From: Bacteroidales bacterium UBA1800
GTDB taxonomy: Bacteria > Bacteroidota > Bacteroidia > Bacteroidales > VadinHA17
Length of the DNA stretch: 64,000 bases
Direction of reading: 5' to 3'
Assembly (NCBI GenBank): GCA_002319915.1
Contig: DCFQ01000098.1
Location: 26,374 to 90,373, forward strand
Shown: positions 8,236-17,553 of the stretch, one piece after another
Layout of the letters: each line of letters opens with the position of its first letter
Position numbering within the stretch: the stretch's first letter is position 1
Notes under the pieces: generated by a model
Told to the model about the DNA's origin: nothing
What the model saw: only the letters and a program-made list of their open reading frames with translations
Database searches by the model: none
Position numbers and translations under genes: made by a program

Positions 8236-9480
8236 CTAGAATTTCTGCAACAACTCTTTCACGGCATCTTTATGGACCATGAAATCCATCATTTTCAGCT
8301 TGATGTAATCCTCAGAGAAGAAATAGTATCCGAATTCCTTTGCCTTGGGATTATTGTTCCTCGATCCTGAACCTGAATCCTTGATGAGGTACCAGTCCTT
8401 TCCATCCTTTTCGAGGAAGCCTACCAGGTGCATCCCGTGGTCATCCGAGGTGGTCTGGTTGTTAAACCTGAATTCCCTCGCATCATCGTTGATATAAGCT
8501 GAAGGGATGTCGAAATCAGGAACGATGGCGCACTGGGTGTTCCGGTCAAATCCCGGTTCGGAAACATCACCCCCGATGCTTACAGTATACCCCAGCCTTA
8601 CCGCGTTCTTCAGTACTTTCATGAAATCTGCAAGCGGAACATTGTAATATGAAGTGTCGTGCCACCAGTTATCAGGCACCTGGTATTCGACATGCCTGAA
8701 AAACGGCCTCTGCAAATAGGAAAGGATATCGACATAATCGTCGGGATTAATTTTTACCACATCCTTCAGGTATTGCTGTGGAGTCATCCTCTTTCCGTTC
8801 ACAACCACTTCGGCCGGGGGCACACCCATGTAATGATCCATGATGGCCCTGATCGTGGCGACAACACTCTCCTCGTCCCAGGATGCTGTAGATTTGACCG
8901 ATTGCAGGTAATTCTTCATCTCATCCAGCATAGCTTCATGATTGTGGAATTTCCGCCCATGTGTGAGCCCGGTGTAATCACTTTCCGGCACAATTCCGTA
9001 GGTCGACCAGATCCTGGTGACAGCATTGGCTTCCGAACCTTCGTCAAAGAGCGAATTTCCCCTCTCTTTTACGAAGCGTTTTGCCTTCTCGACGAATTCC
9101 CAGTAAACGGTGTACATTTCCGAAAGCTTGACCTGGATCTTGTTTATCCTGTAAGCCTCAGTCTCCAGGAATGAGGTAGTGCTGAAACACCAGCAAGTGC
9201 TTGTATTTCCCTGTGAAACAGGTGGATTATGCCACTGATTGGTTTTGTAAAGGTCGATCTTGTTAGGGAGGGAAGAAGCTGTAAGATCCACTGCGAGATA
9301 ACGGTCATCAACCGGCGCCTTCTCCTGGTCCCTGACTTCCCTGGCATCACGAAGGATGCTGTTCTGGTAGAATCCGGGCTTTGGTTCAACGAACACAGCT
9401 TTGTCCTTGCACTGCGCACCGGCCTGTCCCATGGAAAGATATAGGAATATCAATCCTGTAAATAAAAGTTCTTTCTTCAT
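8236..9480 (-). CDS. Exported C1-family (bleomycin hydrolase-like) cysteine peptidase
   Basis: 414 residues from the ATG complement ending at 9480, which gives a signal peptide (MKKELLFTGLIFLYLSMGQAGAQ). The papain-like active site is visible: Gln in SQGNTSTCWCF with catalytic Cys96, and His351 in GMHLVGF. The third position, usually Asn in a NSWG motif, reads KDSGSGS with Asp368. The large insertion between Cys and His and the overall length fit the PepC/bleomycin hydrolase branch, which acts as an aminopeptidase. Export suggests a periplasmic role in peptide breakdown. It is followed immediately by the compound repeat at 8142-8231. Confidence 0.8.
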   Translation of the reverse strand: MKKELLFTGLIFLYLSMGQAGAQCKDKAVFVEPKPGFYQNSILRDAREVRDQEKAPVDDRYLAVDLTASSLPNKIDLYKTNQWHNPPVSQGNTSTCWCFSTTSFLETEAYRINKIQVKLSEMYTVYWEFVEKAKRFVKERGNSLFDEGSEANAVTRIWSTYGIVPESDYTGLTHGRKFHNHEAMLDEMKNYLQSVKSTASWDEESVVATIRAIMDHYMGVPPAEVVVNGKRMTPQQYLKDVVKINPDDYVDILSYLQRPFFRHVEYQVPDNWWHDTSYYNVPLADFMKVLKNAVRLGYTVSIGGDVSEPGFDRNTQCAIVPDFDIPSAYINDDAREFRFNNQTTSDDHGMHLVGFLEKDGKDWYLIKDSGSGSRNNNPKAKEFGYYFFSEDYIKLKMMDFMVHKDAVKELLQKF

Positions 9481-9553
9481 CTGGTTTTGCGAATTTTGGA
9501 CTCCCGAAAATACAATTAGAATCAATACAAAGATGAAAACTGATAATAATTAG

Positions 9554-10141
9554 TTATGTTACAGGATCCTTCCGGATCCATTTATCGATCGTTGGGGCCA
9601 CGTAGTTCTCCATGCGGTCGAGGAGACGGTCAATATCACTGTCGAAAAGAAGCATTTTCCTGTTCTCTTCCTTCAGGAATCCATCACTGACCATCCTGAC
9701 GAGCAATTCATCAAGACAGTCATAGAAACCGTTTATGTTGAGGATGGCCGAAGGTTTCCCGTGAAGTCCTAGCTGGGCCCAGGTTAGCGCCTCAAAGAAC
9801 TCCTCGAGTGTTCCGAATCCTCCCGGAAGGGCGATTATTCCGTCGGAAAGGCTGTGCATAACCGATTTCCGCTCATGCATAGTTTCGACAATGATAAGCC
9901 TTGAGATGCCTCCGTGAGCGATTCCCTTGTCCCTAATGAAACCTGGCAGGACACCGGTCACCTCCCCGTTCCTGCTTAGTGCCCCTTCGGCAACCGAATT
10001 CATGAGCCCGACATTCGTCCCGCCGTAAACGAGCCCGATATTTTTGCCTGCAAGGATCTGTCCAAGCATGAACGCCTGGTCCTCATAGACCGGATCGGTG
10101 CCCGGGCTCGAACCACAGAATACTGATACACTTTTCATCAT
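9554..10141 (-). CDS. LOG-family Rossmann protein (TIGR00730, nucleoside-monophosphate phosphoribohydrolase type)
   Basis: 195 residues. The family signatures are intact: GGTNVGLM (41-47), MHERK (88-92) and PGGFGTLEE (106-114) with catalytic Arg and Glu. LOG proteins hydrolyse nucleoside 5'-monophosphates, including cytokinin ribotides, releasing the free base and ribose 5-phosphate; in most bacteria the physiological substrate is unsettled. The start overlaps the stop of the upstream gene by 1-4 bp, so translational coupling is likely. A second ATG at 10138 is an equally good start. Confidence 0.9.
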   Translation of the reverse strand: MMKSVSVFCGSSPGTDPVYEDQAFMLGQILAGKNIGLVYGGTNVGLMNSVAEGALSRNGEVTGVLPGFIRDKGIAHGGISRLIIVETMHERKSVMHSLSDGIIALPGGFGTLEEFFEALTWAQLGLHGKPSAILNINGFYDCLDELLVRMVSDGFLKEENRKMLLFDSDIDRLLDRMENYVAPTIDKWIRKDPVT

Positions 10142-10494
10142 GACAAATTGCCGTAAAATTCAAGGATATTCATTGCGAACCTTGCAGCTACGGTTCCAGG
10201 TCCTCCGCTCATTTCGATACCTACTCCGATGGCTTCAATTATCTCGTCTGTAACGGCTCCGCAGTCAATGGCCTGTTTTATGTGCCACTCCATGCACGAC
10301 TCGCAATTGGTGGCGAGCGATATCCCAATGGCAATCAGTTCTTTTGATTTTTTTGGCAGTGCCCCGTCCGAATACGCCCTTCTTTCCATCTCCGAAAAGG
10401 CTTCATATACTTTCGAGTTCTTTGAATAGAAAGAGTGTGCTTTCTTTCTCAGGCGGATGATCTCTTCAATTTTTTCCCTGGCTGATGGATCCAT
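10138..10494 (-). CDS. Carboxymuconolactone decarboxylase/AhpD-like protein
   Basis: 118 residues, all helical in character. The AhpD-type redox motif is present: CESC (Cys64-Cys67) followed by His71, in the context ISLATNCESCMEWH. The family includes peroxidase-system proteins using the two cysteines and decarboxylases lacking them; the cysteine pair favours a redox role. It is the first gene of a two-gene unit with the LOG protein and overlaps it at the stop/start. Confidence 0.88.
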   Translation of the reverse strand: MDPSAREKIEEIIRLRKKAHSFYSKNSKVYEAFSEMERRAYSDGALPKKSKELIAIGISLATNCESCMEWHIKQAIDCGAVTDEIIEAIGVGIEMSGGPGTVAARFAMNILEFYGNLS

Positions 10495-10532
10495 GATAAG
10501 ATGAATTTAGATTCCCGGGTTGCTAAATTAGT

Positions 10533-11621
10533 TTAAAAACTTACACGGAGGCCCATCTCTTTCTTTACAACCTCCTCCCTTACAGTGTCTTTTGCGAAGA
10601 GCGGCCAGGAGAAGAAAACAACTCCCTTCGAGGGAGCTTTCAGGGCAGCCCCGACACAACGCCCAAGGTCTTCAGGCGTGAAACTGTCATCAATATAGTA
10701 CGGGTACACCTGGATGCTGGGCAATATTTTCCCCGGAGCCTTACGATCCATTTCCGAAACCACGGAAGCTATCCAGCCGGCGTCACGCCTGAGCATTTGC
10801 GAATAGCACATCGGCGAAACATAATCGGCATAAGGAGCTATCTTTTCGAGATCCTGGGCGGCTACCCGGATGTTCGCCCCGCCAAAGTCGGAATCCCTCC
10901 AGGGAACAATATGTACATTTATCTTAATGCCCGGCCGGATGCTTCTGGCAGTATCCGATATCATCCTCACCATCGTGGCAATCAAATCCGTCCGGTAACT
11001 ATTCCACTCGTTTTTGAACTTATTGTCAATAAATCCAGCCTTCAAGACGACTGAATTGCAACTGTCAGGAATTCTTATCCCATACCTTGAAGTGAACTCC
11101 TTGATACAACTGTCGCAGTAGCAAGCCTCCCCGATGCTTTCTGGCGTTCTTTCCGGATATATCATTTCCCAGAAAACGAATTCCCTTATAAAATCAATGC
11201 TCAAGCCATCAGGCTTCAGGGTTCTGATCAATTCTGCAGCTTCCGCAACTTTTGCATGGTTATGGCCTTTCCTGGACGGACAAACAAATTCCACCCAGTC
11301 CTCCCTGGCAACAGCCCCCCTGCGGGTAATTGCAAACAAGCCGCTGTCGCGTTTCAGAGCCCCGGGATCATAGTAAACCGGGAAAACTACAAATACCTTA
11401 ATATGAGCTTTTTTCATTGAATTCCTGAATTCACTATTCGCCGCAAGTTCTTTGCTGACAAATGCCGAATTGAAGCCTATATCCTTCCATTTCAAGGCAA
11501 GAGCCCGAAAATCCTTATCGTATTCGTAGATCTTGATGCCCTTTACAACTCTGTTGTCCCTGCTGCGGCCGAAAAATATACCTGCGGTCAGAAGGACAAG
11601 GAAAATCAATAATTGCCGCAT
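10533..11621 (-). CDS. Exported TIM-barrel putative glycoside hydrolase (DUF4015/GHL10-like)
   Basis: 362 residues with an N-terminal hydrophobic leader (MRQLLIFLVLLTAGIFFG). The body resembles the glycoside-hydrolase-like TIM barrels: DGLSIDFIREF around residue 140, paired cysteines in CYCDSC, then NVHIVPW and ADYVSPMCYSQML near the C-terminal strands. These families contain hydrolases acting on alpha-galactosamine-containing polymers and uncharacterised paralogues. The acidic residue in SIDFIREF is a candidate catalytic residue. Substrate is unknown. The gene ends 38 bp before the AhpD-like gene and could be read together with it. Confidence 0.6.
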   Translation of the reverse strand: MRQLLIFLVLLTAGIFFGRSRDNRVVKGIKIYEYDKDFRALALKWKDIGFNSAFVSKELAANSEFRNSMKKAHIKVFVVFPVYYDPGALKRDSGLFAITRRGAVAREDWVEFVCPSRKGHNHAKVAEAAELIRTLKPDGLSIDFIREFVFWEMIYPERTPESIGEACYCDSCIKEFTSRYGIRIPDSCNSVVLKAGFIDNKFKNEWNSYRTDLIATMVRMISDTARSIRPGIKINVHIVPWRDSDFGGANIRVAAQDLEKIAPYADYVSPMCYSQMLRRDAGWIASVVSEMDRKAPGKILPSIQVYPYYIDDSFTPEDLGRCVGAALKAPSKGVVFFSWPLFAKDTVREEVVKKEMGLRVSF

Positions 11622-11819
11622 GGATTGATTATTTTTAACTTTTGAAGATTTAACCGGCCTGTTCAGGCTAATTTACAATCTTTCCGGGTTTGAAGAAGAA
11701 ATATTGCCCGGATAAATCATCATTTTCGTCTGCTTATCAATAATCCGGGCCGGCTTGTCAAATTAGGTTTGTGCTGATCTCCTGTTTACCGTATTTTGGT
11801 TTTTTAATTAAGGACCTGA
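11622..11819. other. Divergent intergenic spacer
   Basis: AT-rich spacer between two divergently read genes. It must hold both promoters, but I see no clear TTTG...TAnnTTTG pair and no stable hairpin. Confidence 0.4.
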
Positions 11820-12245
11820 ATGATAAACAGGAAACAAAAAGACATTTTTTTAATCCTGCTGCTGTCAATCATGGCATCAGCGTTCCTCCTGTCCTGCACC
11901 ACTCTCCGGCAGACGGGCCAGGCACCCGAGGACCAGATATTTCTGACCAGGAAATACGCAGGCAATTTTGTGGGGTACACTCACTCTTCACCTTATTATA
12001 ACGGCGGACCCAAAGTGATCTCGATCACTACCACCCTCGACAGTGTTTATGGTCCTATATCAGCATATTCAAAAAAATGCAATTTCCAGTCCGGAGAAAG
12101 GCTTTATATCAGGAAAGTCTATATTGCCCCCGGGGTATTTGGAAACTGGAAATACCAGATTGAAAATGACGGGGAGAAAAAAGTATTTTACGGGATAAGG
12201 AAATTCAACTACGGCGACAAAGTGCTTATCCAGAATTGGTTCTGA
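11820..12245 (+). CDS. Small hypothetical lipoprotein
   Basis: 141 residues with a lipoprotein signal: a hydrophobic stretch followed by the lipobox LLSC (Cys about residue 26). The mature domain is beta-rich in appearance (GNFVGYTHSSPYYNGGPKVISI...). No family is recognised. It is convergent with the DUF4249 gene, separated by 42 bp. Confidence 0.6.
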   Translation: MINRKQKDIFLILLLSIMASAFLLSCTTLRQTGQAPEDQIFLTRKYAGNFVGYTHSSPYYNGGPKVISITTTLDSVYGPISAYSKKCNFQSGERLYIRKVYIAPGVFGNWKYQIENDGEKKVFYGIRKFNYGDKVLIQNWF

Positions 12246-12287
12246 GCAATACCAGTTAGCCGGATCAGGTTGTCCCTTAATGCCTCC

Positions 12288-13121
12288 TTACCCTGGTATT
12301 GTCAGATGTTTTTTTATTACTGAACAGGCACTGAAATAACCCAGTCCGCCATTGGTAATATTTGACAGCGGATTTGCCGGAGACGCCGACAGGAAGCTTA
12401 GCCCTCCCGTTGCCATTCTCAGGGTCCTGAAAAAATTATAAATGTCCCTGTCAATATTCTGAAGGTCGATCTCGATCAGGTCTCCCGGCCTGAAATTAAG
12501 AGTATCATGAAGGACAAAATCATCTTCTATCACCTTCCCGTTATGAAACTTGTCATCAAAAACCCTCCGGGAGCTGATCTCCATATTATTATGAAATATC
12601 ACCAGCCGGTAGTAGTTTTCGTATTCCCCCGGGTCGGTTATCGCGTAACTGACCCTGTACTGGTAGGGTTCTCCACCGGTTCCCGGCGAGCCGCCTGACG
12701 TTCCTGCAACCTCCTTCTTAATTCCTAATCTGAAATCCGTAACCGGATGAGGCATGACAGAAACAGCACTGTACAACTGCCCGCCGGAATTAATCATAAG
12801 CTTGTACTTATGGCCGGGAATCCCCAGTATGGTATTTGAAATATAGATCCCGTTGCCGGCTTCGGTCAGAGTCTCCTTAACTCCTGCTGAATCGGAAATT
12901 TCAACATCAGCACCAGTAACGGACGGGATACCTGCAAAGTTGTCAATGTCGATTGTCTTTGTCAGCTTTACGATACAAGGACCCTGCTGATCGGTTATTG
13001 TTCCCTCCGCAACCAGTTGCGGGGCCGAATTGAAAACTCCGATATCTATCACTTTCTGGCACGAAACGGATAGAATGAGCGGCACTCCCGCCAGGAAAAA
13101 TATACGTGTAAGACTTTTCAT
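12288..13121 (-). CDS. DUF4249 lipoprotein, partner of the upstream TonB receptor
   Basis: 277 residues. The N-terminus has a lipobox (LSVSC, Cys about 21) and continues with the DUF4249 layout: LVAEGTITDQQGPCIVKLTKT, then GADVEISDSAG and a long beta-rich middle part. DUF4249 proteins are regularly encoded next to TonB-dependent receptors in Bacteroidota and are thought to be surface-exposed partners. It starts 12 bp after the stop of the receptor gene on the same strand, so the two form an operon. The ligand is unknown. Confidence 0.85.
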   Translation of the reverse strand: MKSLTRIFFLAGVPLILSVSCQKVIDIGVFNSAPQLVAEGTITDQQGPCIVKLTKTIDIDNFAGIPSVTGADVEISDSAGVKETLTEAGNGIYISNTILGIPGHKYKLMINSGGQLYSAVSVMPHPVTDFRLGIKKEVAGTSGGSPGTGGEPYQYRVSYAITDPGEYENYYRLVIFHNNMEISSRRVFDDKFHNGKVIEDDFVLHDTLNFRPGDLIEIDLQNIDRDIYNFFRTLRMATGGLSFLSASPANPLSNITNGGLGYFSACSVIKKHLTIPG

Positions 13122-13132
13122 TGTGCAACAAA

Positions 13133-15478
13133 TTAAAACCTGAAATCGTAGCTCACGGAAGGAACCAGCTTGAACAGTGTGGTCTGAACTGCTTCTATCT
13201 GGCCGGTCTTATCATTCTGCCTGAACGTTATCGTCCATGCATTGTCATGGCTGTAAGCATTATACAGCGAAAAGGTCAGGCTTGACCGGTAGTTCTTCCT
13301 TTCCGTAAACTGTTTTGTGACGCTGATGTCTAGGCGATGATATGCCGGCATGCGGTTCCCGTTCCTGTCGGTATATAAAAGTACAGGCCTGTTGTCAATC
13401 ACATAAACACCTTTAGGAAAGGTCACGGCATTACCCGTATTGTAGACCCAGGTGGAAGAGAAGGTCCATTTCCGTGGGAACTCGTATATCGCAACTACCG
13501 ATACGTCATGGGTCCGGTCCTGCCGTGCAGGGTACCATGCCCCCCTGTTAATGTCCTCAAACCGGCGTTCTGTACGGGAAAGAGTATAGCCGATCCATCC
13601 GCTGAACCTTCCGTATTTCTTCTTCAGCAACAGCTCGAGGCCGTATGCCCTTCCTTTACCGTAGAGGAGCTGCGACTCCACGTTCGAGTTAAAGTTAAGT
13701 ATGGCCCCGTTTATATAATCGACCTGTTGGAAAAGGCTTTTATAGTAGACCTCAGCGGAAAATTCCCAGTTGTTGCTGGCGAAATTCCTGTAGTACCCAA
13801 AGGCATACTGGTCGGAAATCTCCGGGAGAGTGTTGTAACTGCTTGGAATCCACATGTCAGTCGGACTGCCTGTGGTGGAATTGGAAAGGAGATGAAGATA
13901 CTGGACGTTGCGGGTATATGAAGCCTTGACGGAATTCCTGTCGTTGAAAACATAATTGACCGAGAATCTCGGCTCGGGCCTGATATAGCTGATCACCTTG
14001 CGTGTGGAATCGACAATGCTCTTTGCTGAATCGGCATAATTATAGCTGCTGTATATAAAGAACGGGGCATCGCCAAGCAGGCTGAATTCCGAGATCCTGA
14101 GCCCGTAGTTGATGTTCAGGTGCTGCGTGAGGTTAAGGGTGTGGGAGAAATATACCGAGCTCTCGACCGAGTTGCTGACCGGCAGGCTTTTGAAGACAGT
14201 ATTCGTATCGGCCCCGGTAATTGTCCCGGGGACCATCCGGTGCCAGGTCGATTCGAAGCCAAACCTCACCTGGTTATTATGCCCCGATGAATACTGGTAA
14301 TCCTGCCTGACCGAAAAATCCCGGATCTTTGAGACTATATTTATCGGATCAACCGTGGAACCATTGCTGATTGTATAAGTAAAATTATTGAATATCAATG
14401 ATGTATTCAGGAAAAGCTTATCGTTGAAGAGATGGTTCCACCGGACAGTTGCAGTCGAATTTCCCCAGTCAAATCCAAAGTCAGGAAGACCCAGGACATC
14501 CCTGCCGAAATATCCCGAAAGGAAGACACGGTCCTTCTCTGTGAACCGGTAGTTGGCTTTTGCATTGAGGTCATAGAAATAAAGCTTCGGATCCCTTAGT
14601 GTAGTATCTTTCAGGACCCCTGCACGGGCAAGTCCCCGGACGATCAGGTCGGCATAAGTCCTCCTTGCCGAGACGATGAACGATCCTCTCTCCTTTCTCA
14701 GGGGTCCGCCAACCGTCAACCGGGAGGAGATGAGGCCGATGCCTCCGCTTGCCTCGATCTTTTTGTTGTTCCCGTCATCCATCCTTATATCGAGCACCGA
14801 CGAGAGCCGCCCGCCGAATTCGGCCGGAAGCGACCCCTTGTACATTGTCACGTCCTTTATCGCGTCGGGATTGAAGACGGAAAAGAATCCCATCAGGTGG
14901 GAAGGATTATATACAGTCGCCCCGTCCAGTAGAATAAGGTTCTGATCGGTCGTTCCGCCCCGGACGTTAAACCCGCTGTTCCCCTCCCCTGCCGATTTTA
15001 TGCCCGGAAGGAGCTGCAGGGTTTTCAGGACATCCTTCTCTCCGAAGAACGACGGGAGGTTTTTGATCTCCTGTATATTAAGCTTATCTATGCCCATCTG
15101 GTTCCTGGTCACGTTATCATTCCGCTTCTCGGATGAGACAGTTACCTCCCCCAGCCTTGTGATTTTCTGGGTGAGATCCAGGTTGAGCTTCACACTTTTT
15201 GTGATATCGACCGGTACGGAAAGGTACTCGTATCCTATCAGGCTGACAGCAATGGTAAGCTTTCCCTGCGGAACTGATAGCGAATAGAATCCGTACTCGT
15301 TTGTGTATACCCCGGCGGCTGGTATCTCCTGGATGCTGACCGCAGCACCGATGAGCTCTTCACCGCTTTTCGAATCCGTTACGTAACCGCTAACGACAAA
15401 CTTGTTCTGCCCGCAAATAACAGAAACCCACATAAATGCCATGCAACTCAGGATCCATCTCTTCATAAAGCCCTTCAT
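13133..15478 (-). CDS. TonB-dependent outer-membrane receptor with carboxypeptidase-like regulatory domain
   Basis: 781 residues. After the signal peptide comes a CarboxypepD_reg-like domain (VSGYVTDSKSGEELIGAAVSI..., about 28-110), then a TonB plug (LPSFFGEKDVLKTLQLLPGIKS..., NVRGGTTDQNLILLDGATVYNPSH about 170-190) and a 22-strand-type barrel ending in an aromatic residue (SYDFRF), as expected for BamA recognition. It imports an unidentified ligand using proton-motive force through TonB. It forms a pair with the DUF4249 gene downstream. It lacks the STN domain that the receptor at 27560-30919 carries, so it is not expected to signal to a FecR protein. Confidence 0.92.
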   Translation of the reverse strand: MKGFMKRWILSCMAFMWVSVICGQNKFVVSGYVTDSKSGEELIGAAVSIQEIPAAGVYTNEYGFYSLSVPQGKLTIAVSLIGYEYLSVPVDITKSVKLNLDLTQKITRLGEVTVSSEKRNDNVTRNQMGIDKLNIQEIKNLPSFFGEKDVLKTLQLLPGIKSAGEGNSGFNVRGGTTDQNLILLDGATVYNPSHLMGFFSVFNPDAIKDVTMYKGSLPAEFGGRLSSVLDIRMDDGNNKKIEASGGIGLISSRLTVGGPLRKERGSFIVSARRTYADLIVRGLARAGVLKDTTLRDPKLYFYDLNAKANYRFTEKDRVFLSGYFGRDVLGLPDFGFDWGNSTATVRWNHLFNDKLFLNTSLIFNNFTYTISNGSTVDPINIVSKIRDFSVRQDYQYSSGHNNQVRFGFESTWHRMVPGTITGADTNTVFKSLPVSNSVESSVYFSHTLNLTQHLNINYGLRISEFSLLGDAPFFIYSSYNYADSAKSIVDSTRKVISYIRPEPRFSVNYVFNDRNSVKASYTRNVQYLHLLSNSTTGSPTDMWIPSSYNTLPEISDQYAFGYYRNFASNNWEFSAEVYYKSLFQQVDYINGAILNFNSNVESQLLYGKGRAYGLELLLKKKYGRFSGWIGYTLSRTERRFEDINRGAWYPARQDRTHDVSVVAIYEFPRKWTFSSTWVYNTGNAVTFPKGVYVIDNRPVLLYTDRNGNRMPAYHRLDISVTKQFTERKNYRSSLTFSLYNAYSHDNAWTITFRQNDKTGQIEAVQTTLFKLVPSVSYDFRF

Positions 15479-15578
15479 AGATGAGTTTCATCGTAACCTG
15501 AGGGCAATGAATAAAAAAATTTTAATATTCCCCGGTATTTAAATGAATATTATTCGGATTTCCGGTCACATTACTTAT

Positions 15579-16835
15579 TCATTCAGGTTTCCCCCTGGAT
15601 AGTGTAAAAAGCCTCTCCGGCAATTTCCTGATCCTGAGATGTTCCAGCTGAATCACGGTTTTGAGGACTACAAGGAACCCAGCCGCTGCCCAGATGAGCA
15701 TCTGCCATGTTACAAGGTTCCATCCCCCGTATTTCCAGCAGATGAGCCCTGCAAAAGTCCCAAGGGAACCACCGACAAAATATGTTGTCATGTAAATAGT
15801 ATTTATCCTGCTGTTCGAAGCCTGGTCGAGGCTGTAGATGACCGAAAGATTGATGATCTGGTTCGCGGGCACCCCGGCATTAAGAAGCAGCACGGCGACT
15901 GCTGCAATAACAACCGAGCCGGGAAAGAGCTTGAGAAGCAGGAGGCCTGAAATGACGATGAGAACCGAAGCTGCCAGGAGCCGGCTCTTAAAGCCTTTGT
16001 CGGCAAGCCTTCCAACGGCAGGCGTAAGCAACGGGCCGGCTATTGCCAGGAGTCCGAACAACCCGATTATATCGGAACGGAAATTAAATGGCGGCCCTCC
16101 AAGGTAAAATGTCAGGGTCGTCCAGAATGAGCAGAAAACCCCGAATAACAATCCGCCGGCTACAGCCGTCTGGCGCAGCAGAGGGAATCTTCTTACCTGG
16201 CTGATTGAAGACCTTAGAAGTTCGGCATAGCTGCCGCGGAATCCGCTCCTGCTGTCGGGCAGGCTGAAACGCACAAGCAATGAAATCATGACGATCGAGA
16301 GCGACGAAAGGGCATAAACATATCTCCATCCGAGCCATTCAGCCACAAACCCGCCGATTGCCCTCGCCGATAGTATCCCTGTCAGAATTCCCGAAAATAT
16401 GAAGCCCACCGTCTTTCCCCTGTTAACTGTGTCGAGGCTTGCAGCCATCGGGGTAATGACCTGTGTTGAAACGGAAAGCACTCCCAGCAGGAGGCTCAGT
16501 ATCCAGACCTCAAAAACGTTGACTGCCAGGGCGATCAGAACAAGGATGACTACAGACAATGACTGCAGGGTAAGGATCAGCTGCTTCCTGCTGATCTTGT
16601 CTCCAAGCGGGGTGATAAAAAATAAGCCTGCACCAAATCCAGCCTGGGTAATAAGGGAAATAAACCCTGCCTGGCCTTCAGTGGCATTCAGGGAAGCTGC
16701 GACTTCCCTGAGTATGGGCTGATTGACATAAACATTTGCTGCTGCGAAACCGGCAGCAACAGCCATCAGTATTACCTGGAATTTTGTAAGGCTTTTTACA
16801 TTTTCCATGTGGAGTATAGGATCATTTTGTTTCAT
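15579..16835 (-). CDS. MFS transporter (drug/solute exporter type)
   Basis: 418 residues with twelve hydrophobic segments. The N-terminal sequence AAANVYVNQPILREVAASLNATEGQAG followed by a first-half GDKISRK loop is typical of the YdeR/YnfM-like and arabinose-efflux-like MFS proteins. It probably exports a small solute or drug through the inner membrane with proton coupling. Two starts are possible: 16835 and the ATG at 16808, ten codons in. The first lies only 4 bp from the palindromic repeat at 16839, so the repeat sits in the promoter or leader. Confidence 0.85.
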   Translation of the reverse strand: MKQNDPILHMENVKSLTKFQVILMAVAAGFAAANVYVNQPILREVAASLNATEGQAGFISLITQAGFGAGLFFITPLGDKISRKQLILTLQSLSVVILVLIALAVNVFEVWILSLLLGVLSVSTQVITPMAASLDTVNRGKTVGFIFSGILTGILSARAIGGFVAEWLGWRYVYALSSLSIVMISLLVRFSLPDSRSGFRGSYAELLRSSISQVRRFPLLRQTAVAGGLLFGVFCSFWTTLTFYLGGPPFNFRSDIIGLFGLLAIAGPLLTPAVGRLADKGFKSRLLAASVLIVISGLLLLKLFPGSVVIAAVAVLLLNAGVPANQIINLSVIYSLDQASNSRINTIYMTTYFVGGSLGTFAGLICWKYGGWNLVTWQMLIWAAAGFLVVLKTVIQLEHLRIRKLPERLFTLSRGKPE

Positions 16836-16838
16836 GGA

Positions 16839-16904
16839 TCCCGATAGTTATCGGGACACAGGCCTGCCTGCCGGTAGGCAGGGCAGACATAGAGAGCACA
16901 GAGA
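16839..16904. repeat. Palindrome repeat family, copy 2 with an extra palindrome
   Basis: TCCCGATAGTTATCGGGA at 16839-16856 differs from the exact palindrome by one base. It is followed by a second imperfect palindrome CTGCCTGCCGGTAGGCAG (16864-16881) and by short words (AGAGAGCACAGAGAGA) that are the complement of the CTCTGTG units seen in the other copies. The element lies at the 5' end of the MFS gene. Confidence 0.7.
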
Positions 16905-16984
16905 GAATGGAGATTCTGTCATTCATCTTCGTCACACTGCAACTTGCATGTCTGCAGAAGTCAAACTTATACAAGCACTTACAA

Positions 16985-17371
16985 TTAAGCCCCGCCGGCC
17001 GGATTCACTTTGACCACTGCGGTCATGTTAGGATGAATTGTACAGTGGTAAGAAAATGTCCCTGCCTGTGTAAATGTATGACTGTAGGTACCATTCGAAG
17101 GGATATTCCCGCTGTCGAAAAGACCGTCGTCACTTGTCACTGTATGCGCAATGGGATCTTGGTTGGTCCATATAATTGTAGTGTTGACAGTGACCGTAAT
17201 CGAGTTCGGATTAAAGGCCATGTTCTGAATAAAGACCTCATCGCTTCCCGGGCCCTTAGATCCGGAACCGGTGCCGGATGATTTGCTGCAGCTCACTGCA
17301 AAAGCTGCTAGTATGACTAAAACGGCGAAATGTGCCGTACCATTCCTGCGGATTCCATTTGAATTGTTCAT
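16985..17371 (-). CDS. Cupredoxin (plastocyanin-like) lipoprotein
   Basis: 128 residues from the ATG complement ending at 17371, which gives a lipoprotein signal with lipobox Cys28. The single domain has the type 1 copper site of plastocyanin/amicyanin-like proteins: His76 in IAHTV, then Cys110, His113 and Met116 in YHCTIHPNM. It should be a periplasmic or surface-anchored electron carrier. A longer frame to 17422 adds a polar extension before the signal and is unlikely. There is no obvious redox partner next to it. Confidence 0.88.
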   Translation of the reverse strand: MNNSNGIRRNGTAHFAVLVILAAFAVSCSKSSGTGSGSKGPGSDEVFIQNMAFNPNSITVTVNTTIIWTNQDPIAHTVTSDDGLFDSGNIPSNGTYSHTFTQAGTFSYHCTIHPNMTAVVKVNPAGGA

Positions 17372-17553
17372 TGCAAAATATTTTAGAATCGTTAAACAAT
17401 TCCTGCCGCTTTTGGTTCGCACAGGTGTTAATGCTCAAGTCTGTAGAAACTTATGATTGATCTGATCCCTGGATGGGGTTTGCCCGATGGGGAACCGGTT
17501 GTGAACAAATTAATTGCTGCGAGGTTATAAAAAAGTGAAAATGGTTGTAAACA

